Shown in pieces: positions 44,337-56,096 of a stretch of 64,000 nt of DNA. The translations under genes were made by a program, and so were the position numbers. The notes under the pieces are model-generated. The model was given only the letters and a program-made list of their open reading frames with translations, had not been told where the DNA came from and searched no databases. The stretch spans positions 1,045,697 to 1,109,696 of the forward strand of contig MU001498.1 of the NCBI GenBank assembly GCA_010093485.1, read 5' to 3'. The DNA is from Karstenula rhodostoma CBS 690.94 (Eukaryota > Ascomycota > Dothideomycetes > Pleosporales > Didymosphaeriaceae). Within the stretch, counting starts at the first letter, position 1. Each line of letters opens with the position of its first letter.

Positions 44337-45084
44337 TGTTGTGGTAGTGTACAAGATTTTCCGGACAGTTGCGGAATATTTCCGATTCCGACCCACACGT
44401 CATTGGTACCTGCCAAGACCCATGTCACCTTCACCTTCATCCTGTTGAGCTTTGACAGTAATCATGGGAACGCAATTTTGGTTGTCGGCAAGTCTCTCCG
44501 AAAAATCATCCATGCCTGCTCTCTCTATTATATGTAAGTAAGCGTCAAGCCGACTAGCATGCAAGGTTCGCGTTGACATAACGAAGGGTGAAGGCTCCGA
44601 GAGAAGACAGCTAGATAGCAGAGTTGGATGAAGCTCTAGACCAAATCTCTGCCAATTCTAGAAACAATTCCTCTGCTCGTTTACCTCGAACCGGCTATTT
44701 TGTGAATTCCCGATGTCTTCACAAGCAATACATGAGCACGGAAAGAACTTGAGATCATGTGACGGTGTCTACTAAGCTCGTCTCGTCCGCCAATCGCGCA
44801 CTCTCGCACTCATGCAGAAGGCACTCTTATAAGGATTGATCTATCCAATAGCGCATCGTCCCACTGGCCTAGAAGAACCTCAGCCTCCACGACGTATTAT
44901 GCTTGCTCGACCAGTGGCGCACCTTCGCAGCTTAAACCCCACCTAGGAAAGGCATGTCCCTGTTAGACCTTGCATACATTGACAGTCCTCAAACAACATA
45001 AATTCCCGATAGACGTCCTCATTGTGAATCACAGAAAACTCAAGTTTTCCTTCTCAGCCTCACCTATTCGATAAGAATAGAACC
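44337..45084. other. Intergenic between divergent genes
   Basis: 748 bp; nothing recognised beyond upstream sequence. Confidence 0.4.
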
Positions 45085-47360
45085 ATGGCATTCCTCCAGC
45101 CTAGTACACTGGATACCATCTTTCATTCTTCAGTAGCGCCTTGGCTGGAACACAACTTCCCTTTCCACGATGATCACATAGCTACGTCGGCACCAATCAT
45201 GGACTCGTCGCGAACTCTGGCGCCTACCCTGGCCAGCCACATCGCGGGCCCAGGTGAGGTCGCTGTACGGCGGAGAAAACGGCGTTTGGACTACATCAAG
45301 TGCGAGAGTTGTCGTAAAGACAAGCAGAAGGTTCGTAGTACACCATAGGTACTATGTTTGAACGACGCACATTTGACCGAGTGTAGTGTTTGCCTACACA
45401 TCGGGAATGGCCGCAGCGTTGCAATCGGTGCGTCGAGAGAAGCCTGCCATGCTCAGAGGGCAGTCGAGCTCAACGCTACCATGGGCCTTTCCGTCCAATA
45501 GCGACTGCGCTATCGTCACAGATAGCGTGCGATGTCGAGGGCGATGCTCACAATTGGTTTATTAGCTTCCAGCAGAATCAAACGACAATTAGCTGAGCGA
45601 TTCAGGGCATTTATCATAACCTTCCGTGCCGTCATACTTCCGGCCATCAAACACCTTGAATCACTTGAAAAAAAAACCTGAGCTCAATTTTCTGGGGCAA
45701 TGCTCACCCTCGCTACTCCCAGCACTCTAAATTCGAGACCTTCCTGCGACACCTCGATTCAAATATATCTAGCGGCGCCAACAAACTTTGAACCGTTACT
45801 CCATTTCCAGGGTTACCCTTGATATTCAGGACCTTGGTAGCGAACCAACTTTTCAACGATTGTCCACTTCGTGAACGCGGTGTCTGCCCCAGAAGTCAGG
45901 GGTTTCCAGCGATGGAGGGCCTTGTGGAACACAACTACGCAACCCATGCATTCCTGGTAGCTTCTAGGGTGCTCGAATGCTCGTGCATTTGCACAAACTG
46001 CCGACAGCCCAGCAACCACTTCAAAGAGATGTCCAATGAGTTTCATATGAGTGCCGAAGAGGTATTGAAAGCATGCAATCTCTGGGGGTTTCTACCTTAT
46101 CCCGCTCGTGGTTATGCGTCCTTTCTCCCGGCAGCATACACTGCCCTTCCACAAACCCAAGATACGATCAGCAAATCTAGTGACGTCGAGGACTGCTTGG
46201 GACGCAATGTGCTCATCCGTTTCGTGGACTATCTGGATGAGGAAACCGCCTGCTCTAGAGTCAGGCAGTTCGTAGACTCCAACAATGCTACAGCATGTGA
46301 CGAAGCCAATGATAGGACAAGGGCGGCGATCAACCACCAAGATATACTGGGCCGTTCAATCTTGCACGTAGCTTGTCAAAAGAATAATGTCCGGCTAGTC
46401 AAAATACTTTTGGAACGAGGTGCGTTACCAAACGCATACGCGGTCACAGGTGCCTAGCCTCTACATTTCGCCGCTGCGGTGAACTTTATCAGTATCTGCG
46501 AGATATTGGTACACGATTACATGCAACCCGTCAATTTGACGCACAAATTTGGCTTTACGCCCGCTAATTACGCCAACGGAAAGAGATTCAACAAGGTTGC
46601 TCAATTCCTCTACCTCAGCGCCCTGGCATCGACGAACAAATTGCATACGGCCGTCGAGAAAGGAGATTTGGCTGAGGCACAGTACGCACTTAATCTAGGG
46701 GCAGATCCTAACTCCAAGTACGGCAATACGCACTCAGCTTTGGAAAAAGTCATTTGTCGGCACGATTTGTTACTGCTACAGACTCTGGGTGACTGTCCCC
46801 GTACACTTTTCGATCTTCGATCTGACGATTCTCTTACTCCTCTGTTGAAAGCGGTGGATCAAGGCTTCACCAAAGGGGTCGAATACCTCGTACAATGCAA
46901 GAGCATGAACATCAATGCTATGAGCGCAGAAGGACACACTCCCCTCTGGCTATCAATTCTGAGAGGGAACACGGCGATAGCCAGGATCCTTCTTGGGAGG
47001 CACGACGTCGACGTCAATGGTTATGATGCCGCCGCTAGGTTAACACCGCTTATGAAAGCCGCATTGATCCCTCAACCCGAGATAATCGATCTCTTGTTGT
47101 CCCGGAAGGACATGAATGTCAATGCGCTGGATCATGATGGGAGAACTGCCCTCCATGTAGCAGCGGGACTTGGCTACGCCGAAGTACTGGAAAGGTTTTT
47201 GAAACGCGCTGATGTTGATATCCACGTCCGTACCAGACAAGGACAGACAGCTGTCGAGATAGCCAGGGTACGTAATCACTTGGATGTTGTGCGCATGCTA
47301 GAAGTGTGGACAACACAGAAAGAGGATGAGCGTCGCCTGGAACTTGTATTATCTCTTTAA
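45085..47360 (+). pseudogene. Decayed Zn2Cys6-ankyrin repeat regulator
   Basis: A former large regulator. Exon 1 (45085-45330) and exon 2 (from 45387) splice in phase to give an intact zinc cluster, KCESCRKDKQKC and then CNRCVERSLPC, with a 10-residue middle loop. The frame ends at 45596. Beyond it, coding-like pieces lie in other frames: LAERFRAFIITFRAVILPAI (about 45592-45680), KFETFLRHLDSNISSGANKL (about 45731-45790), then an 880-codon-scale ankyrin region. The latter (from 45819) contains repeats such as GRSILHVACQKNNVRLVKIL, is cut by TAG at 46455-46457 exactly before PLHFAAAVNF, and then runs on in the same frame to 47360 with further ankyrin repeats (HTPLWLSILRGNTAIARILL, GRTALHVAAGLGYAEVLERF). 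At least three disruptions make a functional product unlikely. Confidence 0.82.
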
Positions 47361-48200
47361 GCCTCTTGCTAAGGTATCCTCATCTCTGCTCTGGCTGATG
47401 CGCTGATGCGCTTACAGGGCGTATTTACGTATACTATCTATAGTATTCTTCTACCTCAGTTCAAGTCGGCAAGTGAAGTCTGAGAAAGCCTTCATGTGAT
47501 TACTGAAGACCCTGAGTCTAAAAGCACATCTTTCGGCAAAAGAATTGAAAGTGGACGGCGTGTACTATGTTATGTTTAAGCTTGTAGCACATACATGATT
47601 TGAAAGACCAGGAGGTACAGATTCAGTCCAGTCGATGTTTGATATTCCGCCCTAGGATTGTGAAGAGAAAGTGAGGGAGCTAGGAAGGATGTGCCTCCAG
47701 AAGGTTGTGCTCGAGCCTAATTCGCGACGGCACCAGTGTGCCCAGTCGCCATCACGCGGAGTGTCACCATAGAAGCCGTTCCCGTTCTACTTACAACAAC
47801 CACTAATATTCGATAGCACAATGATCAAGGTCGCCAGCCTCACGCTCGGGAAAAGCTTCCCACATCTTGACAGCGGATGCTCTTGGCGTCTTGGCTTCCC
47901 CGCCTGGTTCAACTGCTATCTGGAAATACACGCGTCATATGCATCGCAACTTCTATACCCGGTCGTATCCTTCGTGCATTGCATGCGCGCTAGGGACCCA
48001 ATTAGGAAGTTACATAGGTCTCCAAAGCACGCTCAAGCACGATAGTGAACTAATCACGGGTGCCTGTATGGCGTACCTGTCGGGGTGTAAGCTTGTCGGC
48101 AGCACGCATACCGTGTGGCCATATAAGGAGCTTTTTTCCCGTTGCAATGCATGTACTCTAGGCTTCTAGGCGTGTTGAAAGGCACGCTTGAGATTTCGCG
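47361..48200. other. Intergenic, 0.8 kb
   Basis: No gene supported; an ATG-started frame at 47821-48045 lacks coding features. Confidence 0.4.
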
Positions 48201-50434
48201 ATGGTTCAATTGTCGCTCGTTGCAACTTTGGGTGTGCTTAGCGGGGTCACCCTCGCCCAATTCCCACCGACACCCAGCGGCGTCACGTTCCTCGAATCGC
48301 AGATTGAAGAGGGCATCAGAATCTCTTACAAAGAGGTATTTGGAACTCCAGTTCCCAATCGGATTACCTACTGAGTATACTGTTCAGAACAACATCTGCG
48401 AAACAACTGAGGGTATGTAACAAACGATGTTCATCCTGTACTGGGTACGCGAACGTACGCTCACTGTTGTGTCAATATCGTAGGCGTGAAAAGCTACTCA
48501 GGCTATGTCCACCTACCCGCTGGCACACTCGATGATCTTGGCGTGAGGAACCAGACCTATGAGATCAACACCTTCTTTTGGTTTTTCGAGGCTCGAAAGG
48601 ATCCCGAGAATGCGCCTTTGTCGATATGGATGAACGGCGGCCCGGGAAGTAGTTCACTCTTGGGTTTGTTGCGAGAAAATGGACCTTGCCACGTGAACTC
48701 GGATTCCAACTCCACGCGACTGAACGAATGGTCCTGGAACAATGAGGGTGAGTTTCGATTGTCTCTGGTTTATCTGATACGTGCGTCTGATGTGCTCCAG
48801 TTAATATGCTCTACCTCGATCAGCCTGTTCAGGTTGGACTCTCATACGACAAGCTCGTAAATGTCACGGTCTCCTCGCTCACTGGCTCAGAAGGCGTGGA
48901 AATCGCCGACTTCTCAGATGGTGTACCCGAGCAGAACAACACTTTTTATGTTGGCACCTACCCTAGCCAGAACGAGAACCTCACTACTCAAGGCACGGAG
49001 AACTCCGCACGAGCTCTCTGGAACTTTGCCCAGGTGTGGTTCCAGGAATTCCCTGGCTACAAGCCTAACGACAACCGCATCTCTATTGCTACCGAGTCGT
49101 ACGGTGGACGTTACGGGCCTGCGTTTGCAGCATACTTCCAAGAGCAAAATGAGAGGATCGAAAATGGCACCTGGGACGAAGCAGGCGAGACCCACATCTT
49201 GCATCTTGACACTCTGCTTATCATCAATGGATGCATCGATCGTCTTGTCCAGTGGCCTGGGTATCCTGTGATGGCTTACAACAACACATACGGGATCAAA
49301 GCGTATAACGAGTCGCGACACGACCAAGTCTTGGAAGCTCTATACGGAGATGATGGTTGCCTCGCACATATCGAAGAGTGCAGAAACCTCAGCCTTGCTT
49401 ACGACCCAACGAACCAAGGCTTCAACGCATCAGTGAACAAGGTGTGCAAAGCAGCGGAAACCTTCTGCACACAAGAGATTCGCGATCCCTACTTTGACAG
49501 CGACGTAAACTATTACGACATCTCGGCCCCCGGGGCAGCGAGTTTTCCACCGCCATGGTATGAAGGGTTCTTGAACCAACCCTGGGTTCAAGAGGGCTTG
49601 GGCGTGCCTCTCAATTGGACGCAATCAAACAGTGCTGTATCAGTAGCCTTCAGAGGCATTGGAGACTACCCTCGTCCCGGATGGAAAGAGGATCTGGCGT
49701 ACCTGCTTGAAGAAGGGATCAAAGTCACCCTGGTCTACGGCGATCGAGATTACGCTTGTAACTGGTACGGCGGAGAGCTCTTGTCTTTGGCAATTGATTA
49801 CAGCAACACCGAGAACTATCGCGCGGCTGGCTACGCACCAGTACAGGTGAACGAGTCATACATTGGTGGGCAGGTTCGTCAGTATGGTAACTTGTCATTC
49901 ACTCGCGTCTACGAAGCCGGCCATGAGGGACCCGCATACCAACCCGAGACCAACTACAAGATTTTTACCCGTGCGCTCTTCAACTTCGACATCGCCACGG
50001 GCAACATCTCGACTACCGAGAACCCAGACTACGCGACCGAAGGACCAGACAATGTCTACAACATTACGAGCGAGCCAGTCCAACTACCTGGTAGTCAGTG
50101 CTACGTCCTAGACAGAGATCAGTGCACTGCGGATCAATGGGCAACCGTCGAAGACGGCACGGCGCTGGTGAGGAACTGGATCGTCGTGGATGCAAACACT
50201 AGCTTCCTCTTTCCGGATCTTGCCAACGGGACCGGTAACGGGACGGGCCCTGTGGGTACGGGAACGCCTACACCGTCGCTTGGTCCGAGTCCAACAGATG
50301 GTGGAGCTGCGCCAACTGGATACACAGGGGCTGCGAGTGGGAGGACTATTGCGCCGTCGTTCGGCTTGGAACTCAGGGCTATCGGCAGTGCATTGGTATC
50401 AGTGGGTATGGGCAGTGTGATAGTGTTGTTGTAA
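48201..50434 (+). CDS. Serine carboxypeptidase S10, secreted, probably GPI-anchored
   Basis: Removes C-terminal residues from peptides at acid pH; predicted at the cell surface. Four exons (48201-48335, 48388-48412, 48484-48747, 48801-50434), 685 aa, including a 25-nt second exon. Signal peptide [19 protein letters not shown]. Substrate-binding motif [20 protein letters not shown]; nucleophile Ser in [13 protein letters not shown]; catalytic Asp in [17 protein letters not shown]; catalytic His in [14 protein letters not shown]. Many N-x-S/T sites. After the catalytic domain a Gly/Thr/Pro-rich spacer ([17 protein letters not shown]) leads to a small-residue site and a C-terminal hydrophobic stretch ([14 protein letters not shown]), a typical GPI signal. 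Confidence 0.96.
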
Positions 50435-50964
50435 TGGATATGCAGCTCTGATGCGATTTGGAGTCTGTCCACGGCCGTGTAGTAGGGCCAAGTCTTGATT
50501 GCCCTGGTAAGGATTATCCCAGAAGGGGATGTAAACTTGCTTCTAGATTAGTAGATCATTCAAGACCAGAACCTGCTGAACACGTCATGACTTTTTCGAG
50601 CCATTAGTACACATCCTCTTTTATAGGCCATATCTGTGAATAGCTTATCCATGAATTTGGAGCAGCTAACGACCAGTCGTTTTGTTCCTACCTGGGCGTA
50701 TTTCTTGTTCAAGCCTGCGAGCACCTGGGCATATACCACACTGACCACACCATCAGGATGCATGCGAAAACCTTCGACGCGGACGAACCCGTTTACATCC
50801 CTACCCCGTGCCGAATCTCGTCCTACTGTTTCCACTTCTGCGGATGATGTGCCCTACATCACGTCCCAAACTTAATGCCTAGCTCAGTGTGAAGATTCTG
50901 AGTGCATTGGCGCAGTGTTATATATGAACATGAAGAATAACCATGTCAAGGTATACTACCACGG
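50435..50964. other. Intergenic between convergent genes
   Basis: 530 bp; no gene supported. Confidence 0.4.
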
Positions 50965-51948
50965 CTACTCTTGGGGAGGCATAAACAGCACACTAAACAG
51001 TTCATCCAATACAGCAGGTAAGCTCGCCTGGTAGCGATTAGCATGTGTCAACATTAGAGCTACTGTCACACTCACGGCCTTGGCCCACAGCTTGAATTCA
51101 TTCCAATCTAGGCTTTCTTTGCCCACCAAGACCTTCTCCGCTTCCACCCCTTTATCGTCTCTCATCGCATTGCAGATATTAGCCAGAGGTCTCAACTCGT
51201 TGATCGAGACACGTAGAGAATCTCTCGAAGGTGAAGCAGATGACTGTGGCAGGAGACGTTCGGCTAGCGGCTCCAGCTCTGTGATGGGCCTGCGTTGCTG
51301 ATGGGTAAATGAGCTCGGGTGCGGGTAGCGAATGCGGCACAGCACATCGAGCACATCATCTTTCGTCGGGACTCCGGTGGGCGGTTCAGGGTGGGCGAGA
51401 GCTGAAAAGACAAACTCCATCCTTGTAGTTTTTGAGCGCGCTCTTATGGTGGGCTTTTGACCAAACGCTGCTGATTGCGAGAACATGTGGTCACTGCCCT
51501 GTGTGATCAAGCCGATGGAGCGAATGAGCGCATCTTTGGTTAGTGGCACTTCCTTTGCGAATGGGAAGCATGCGTGAGAGTGGAGCAGCAGCAATATTGT
51601 TGAAGATGCAGCGTCGACCTCATCTGCGAGAGATGGATGGCTTTTGACAAGTTGAGCTTGCACACGTTCGATGGCGACTTTGCCTGTGGAGTCAGTGCCT
51701 GTGGCTTCCAGTACGCGCTCCAGAGCTTCGAGTCTCTCTTCGCTAAATGCAGCTGATTGTCCTTCGTCGGTACCAGACTTGACAAGCGTGGTGAATAGAT
51801 CATGTACATCGTCTAGGAAATCTTTAATGCGCAGCAATCAGATTTAGGCTGATCGTATCGTACCCACTGTTGCTGAGTCGCTCCATTCCTTGAAGGACTG
51901 TTTTTTAGAAGAGCGAGAGAGTCCTAGGCGAGATGCCAGTCGATTCAT
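50965..51948 (-). CDS. Hypothetical fungal protein
   Basis: Not recognised. Two exons (51948-51864, 51821-50965; 42-nt intron with CCTAAAT branch site), 313 aa. It starts MNRLASRLGLSRSSKKQSFK and is predicted soluble and mostly alpha-helical: FLDDVHDLFTTLVKSG, RLEALERVLEATGTDSTGKV, TKDALIRSIGLITQGSDHMF, RMEFVFSALAHPEPPTG. The arrangement of helices, with a segment after the first 60 residues that resembles a degenerate calcium-binding hand, recalls the N-terminal part of TLD-domain proteins, but no TLD domain follows before the stop. It could be a truncated or diverged member; I would not assign a function. Confidence 0.65.
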
Positions 51949-52725
51949 TCCGGAGGAAAGTGGTAGTACGCTCAGATGTGGCACGACCAGGGAGTCGACG
52001 GGTGTAAGGCTGCAGATGAGTGACCTTCCGATTTCTTCCAGCGCAACTCGGAGGAAGGGTGGGCTGGTGTGGCGTAATCGTGCTGGCGTCGGGTTCTGTG
52101 GCAGGTTCCTGGTGCCAATCTCCGGTTGTCGTGCGTGTGGTGTCTAGCGCACGGACGTAGTAAGCCAGGCTGTGGGTCCGATCTCCCCACCTCCCGCGTA
52201 GATCCCTGGTATCGAGCAAAATTGTACCAATCAAATCGAGCAAAGACCAAAACGAGCCCTCAGGCCTGCAGCTGGTAAGCGTTCTCTAAAATAGGCGTCG
52301 CCAAGCTCATGCTCAGTAAAGCAGCCTCTCTCAATGTCCGATGAAACGAAACAAATGCTCGCAATCGGCTCTGCGTCAAGAGTTCGACGTCGGGTGCCGA
52401 ACAAGACTTGGCTCCAGGCTCTAACCGATAAACGCGACGGACATTGCCCCAGGAGCGGTAGGTATCCCTCAAGACCTTGGGTCCGGTTCAGGCTGGCCAC
52501 TAAATGGATGTGCCTGTACAGCAATGATAAACGCCCTTCTCCGCCCGCAGATTCTCTCCAACTACAGTCGCAGAGCACTTGCTCTATTCCATTCGTTTTA
52601 CTTTCAATCGTTCATTTCTAAAGTCATTCCTTTGTCCAGTCACTCTTTTTATATCTTTGTAACACCCCAATACTGGGTAACTACCAGAAAGCCGAACAAC
52701 CTCATCCTCCGCTTGGTCGTAAAAG
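51949..52725. other. Intergenic between divergent genes
   Basis: 777 bp holding both promoters. The last 200 bp before 52726 are pyrimidine-rich. No gene supported. Confidence 0.4.
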
Positions 52726-54136
52726 ATGAAAGGCGGGAATTTTGCTGTCCTTTTGGTGGGCATATTGTTCACCCTGGGAGGGGCATTTAGCTTCTTCCCG
52801 CAGTTTGGGTAAGGCTTAAGCATGCGCTGTCGACAATGTCATGCTAATCCAGTCCCAGTCATCACAACAATGAAGTGATACAAGTTGACAGCGGTGCTGT
52901 CTCAGCCTTCGAGGGCGTCGAGGGCGTCGAGGGCGTCGATCTGCAGCACCTCGAGGCCCGCAAGAGCAGAGGTTCCCGTGCCTCCAGGAAGAGGCCTGCC
53001 AGGCCTGCTAAGAAGCGACCGGCAAAGAAGAAGAAGACGACCAAGAAGAAAACGCCTAAAAAGACCACCAAGAAACCTACCAAGAAGCCTACTAAGAAAC
53101 CCACCAAAAAGCCTACTAAGAGGCCTACCAAGCCCACGACAGGTACCAAGAGATGCACCGCTGCTATGAAGAAGGCCGGAAAGTGTAAGACCGCTACCAA
53201 ATGCACTGCTGCGATGAAGAAGGCTGGCAAGTGTTCCGCTACGAAGACTGCGTCGCACGCTCCCACCAAGACCAGCGCCGCAGCATGCAAATTCAGCCCC
53301 AAGCCCAAGGCAGGTACTGCAGGCGCCAAAGGAGGCAAAATCAACAAGAAGCTGCAAGCCCGCGTCGATCCCGACCCATGCCGCCCCGCCGATGAAAACG
53401 ATAAGATTATGATCGAGAACTATAAGATTGCTCAAAAAGCAGCAAAAAAGAAGCACACAACGCTCAAAGCTAACCAGATGTATCTTTTCCTCGTGAAGCA
53501 AGGACCGAATATGGGACCCAAGCACCACGCCGTTGTTGTTGGTAAGGTCATGAAGGTCGGTAGCCAGCTCGGCATGGAGGCGACCATGCAGCAGCTTGGG
53601 AAACCTACAGACCAGAACGGAAACGCGGTGAGGCATCCCAATGCGAAGGTATTCTGTGGCTCTGCTGTTGGTGGCGTGTGCAATACCGGCCCGTACCGCA
53701 GGATTGAGTGCGGGAGGATGTCTGGCAAATACAAGTTCGTCAGCGGAGCAGGCGTCGAGTTCGCCGACCCAGAGCACTTCATTCAAAAGGGTATGTACCA
53801 CCATCTTTATCATATTTACCAGTGCTGAACTAATGTTCCCCAGGCGAGGAAGTCTTCATGGCCGAGAAACCGTACAACGTCCTGACGTGGAACTGCCAAA
53901 TCTACGCGAAGAAGCTGATCAATGTCACCAAGCTCAAGTCTGGACAGATTGTCGAGCTTACGGACCAACAGGCTCAGCCGAGTCATCCGCAAGGCCAGTG
54001 GTCTGATTCTGATTCTGATTGGAGCGATGATGAGGGCCTTTTTAACGGGGGCATGGGTGGTTTCCGCGTGATTAACGCAGCCCCGGAGCCGTTCAACGAG
54101 AATACGAACAACGGAGATCGATTTGAGATAGACTAG
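52726..54136 (+). CDS. Secreted lysine-repeat protein with LRAT/NlpC-like papain-fold candidate domain
   Basis: Three exons (52726-52808, 52859-53790, 53844-54136), 435 aa. Exon 1 is a signal peptide (GNFAVLLVGILFTLGGAFSF), revealed only by splicing. A short GVEGVEGVD repeat and a very basic region follow, with five 12-bp units coding KKPT, and two copies of CTAAMKKAGKC. The C-terminal half is different: KANQMYLFLVKQGPNMGPKH, HAVVVGKVMKVGSQ, FVSGAGVEFADPEHFIQKGE, then YNVLTWNCQIYAKKLINVTK. An early His on a strand (GPKHHAVVVG) and a late Asn-Cys at a helix start (WNCQIYA) match the circularly permuted papain fold of LRAT/NlpC-P60 proteins (H...NC). The tail is acidic (DSDSDWSDDEG). Secretion and fold are inference; a cell-wall or host-facing role is possible. 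Confidence 0.78.
53070..53129 (+). repeat. Five 12-bp coding repeats (Lys-Lys-Pro-Thr)
   Basis: Units of the form AARARRCCYACY, five in a row, encode KKPT four times and KRPT once. Third positions vary between units, so this is not a fresh slippage array. A (GGCGTCGAG) triplication lies nearby at about 52914-52938. Confidence 0.9.
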
Positions 54137-54939
54137 AGTATACCTGCAAGGGAGCCAGGGCTGTATTGGATAGTCGAGTATCATAGTTCGGTGGCCAGTG
54201 GGAAATACATTATCCATTCGAAGCTGCAATTTTGAAACCAAGACCCCGTATCAAGCGTCCGGACTCCATGTTGAAAGTCCACAGTGGCTTACAGTGGAAA
54301 CTGGAGCTCTTGTAGCTGACCCCTACATATGATCATTCAGGATATGTTATTTAGATTATAGTTTGATAGACGTATTACTAAGTGCGTTGCTGCAGGATTA
54401 GGTGTGCGCCAAATATCCCAGTTTTTCGTGTCAGTTACTGTGATCTCAGTTGTCATGACGCAACGGTCACTTCGCTTTCACGAATGATAGCTAGTATGCA
54501 AAGATTGGTGAATTTCTTCATTTCATCTGTTACAGTAAGAAGAGCTCTTAAACCCGCAGCTCCCCGTAACAACCATGCTCTTTTGCCTTGCCGCCTTTCG
54601 ATAAACTATAACTGGTATGCCGTTACCATACTCAGGAACCATGAAATCAGATAACTCGGCTCAAGACTCAGAGAGAAAATCTGTAAGCTGTTAGCATGAG
54701 GTGTCTTCCAAATCTGATTAGTTTCTGAAGCCTGTCTCATGACCACCTAGCAACCGGACGTTCAGCAGGAATTGAGCTGGCGGAAAACTTCGAGGCACGC
54801 ACTGTTCGTGGGAACGACATTCTCGGTAGGGTCAACAAACTCGCCCGGCCAGTAGAGACGGGGTGCAGTGCAGATACGTATAACCGTACCTTCTTCATCA
54901 AATGGAGAAGCCTGGGACCACTTCTTCTACTTATCAACT
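54137..54939. other. Intergenic between convergent genes
   Basis: 803 bp, relatively AT-rich; no gene supported. Confidence 0.4.
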
Positions 54940-55371
54940 TCAAAGCCAGCAAGAAAATCCTTGAGGAGAGTATCGGACTCTTTTAACAGAGTTACTATTC
55001 CTGAAGTCGCCCTTCTCGGGGTCAATGTCGTATTCGGAGTACCCCATAGTCTCGTCGGAGCCGGAGAGAGGAGCTGAACACTTCTTGTTGCCCACCATAC
55101 CAGAGACACGCTGGTGACGATTGATCTCAGCCTTGATCTTGGTCACCTTGCGCGCCTTCTGAGCCATGCGCCACACCAGGAACAGATTGATCAGGCACAG
55201 GCAGAAGCAGAAGGCCATGAGGAAGTGAAGAGCACAGGAGGGCTCATCGGGCGCATTTTCGAGGACCTTGTCGAGGACTATTGGTGTTAGTACGTACTCC
55301 GGAGTCTGGAGGAAGATGCGAGTACCTTTGCGCTGGCTGTCGGAGTTGGTCCCCATGTCGGAGAAGGGCAT
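54940..55371 (-). CDS. Small single-pass membrane protein
   Basis: Not recognised. Two exons (55371-55326, 55277-54940) joined over a 48-nt intron with a perfect TACTAAC branch point; 127 aa. It begins MPFSDMGTNSDSQRK, followed by VLDKVLENAPDEPSCALHF, one hydrophobic helix (FLMAFCFCLCLINLFLVW) and a basic cytosolic segment (RMAQKARKVTKIKAEINRHQ), so the N-terminus is probably lumenal or extracellular under the positive-inside rule. The C-terminus (YSEYDIDPEKGDFRNS and onward) is polar. The strong branch site and the frame-preserving splice argue for a real gene. The very end could differ if another intron was missed. Confidence 0.65.
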   Translation of the reverse strand: MPFSDMGTNSDSQRKGTRIFLQTPEYVLTPIVLDKVLENAPDEPSCALHFLMAFCFCLCLINLFLVWRMAQKARKVTKIKAEINRHQRVSGMVGNKKCSAPLSGSDETMGYSEYDIDPEKGDFRNSNSVKRVRYSPQGFSCWL

Positions 55372-56096
55372 ATTTTCTGCAAGGATTTGTGTATCTGGTG
55401 ATACGAGGGCGTTTAAGAGAAGAGTTTAGCTGGAAGCGAGAGCTAAGAGTCGACTAAGTAGTTGCGTGAGTTGAGACAAGCGTGGGTGAGAGATCAGATA
55501 GGGTCGCGGTTGTGTTACACTACTACGCAGGGTAGGTGCGTAGCGAGCGGCATGGAAGAGTCATAGCTTCGTTCAGGGCTAGAGTGAGTGAAGGTGCCTG
55601 GGTGAAAGAAAATGGTGGGAGCTGACAGAAAATCAACTCACCCCAAATGATTCTCTTTCACGGTCATATGTCTTAAAATACTCTGGTTGTGTACAAATCA
55701 AGCAAACAGTTGACAGCCCGGGCATAATGTTGTTTTCGGTCGAGGATCGTGCCCTTTCGCATCTTACCCGTAGGGGTTGGTTGCCCAAGTGCCGTATTAG
55801 GCGCCAAATAAGATTAAACAGATTCTTATATAGCAGGTAATTGTTTGGCTGTTTGAAATATTTGTGTTCCAGTTCCCTATCGAGTTGCTGTGTTGCGTTT
55901 TGCCGCAGCTTGCAAAAACACACGAAGGCCTCACAATCAAAGTGATAAATGTAGCTTCCAGTTTAACCTAAAGCTAATGATATATATTCGTATTGCAGCT
56001 GAATTATTATCATTCTATCTATCCACGCTTAACAACACTACATTGGTTTGTCTGTCTACCGGCCGATGACGCCTCGTCTTACAGCATGGAGAGGTC
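55372..56096. other. Intergenic, 0.7 kb, AT-rich in the middle
   Basis: No ATG-started frame with coding character. 55640-56050 is clearly more AT-rich than the surroundings. Confidence 0.4.

Noticed and set aside
52902..53813. 303-codon minus-strand open frame opposite the lysine-repeat gene
   Set aside because: Leu/Gly-rich repeats mirror the KKPT repeats on the plus strand; the sense gene has a signal peptide and in-phase splicing.
55633..55923. 96-codon minus-strand frame in an AT-rich intergenic region
   Set aside because: Starts at GTG, no ATG, no recognisable feature.
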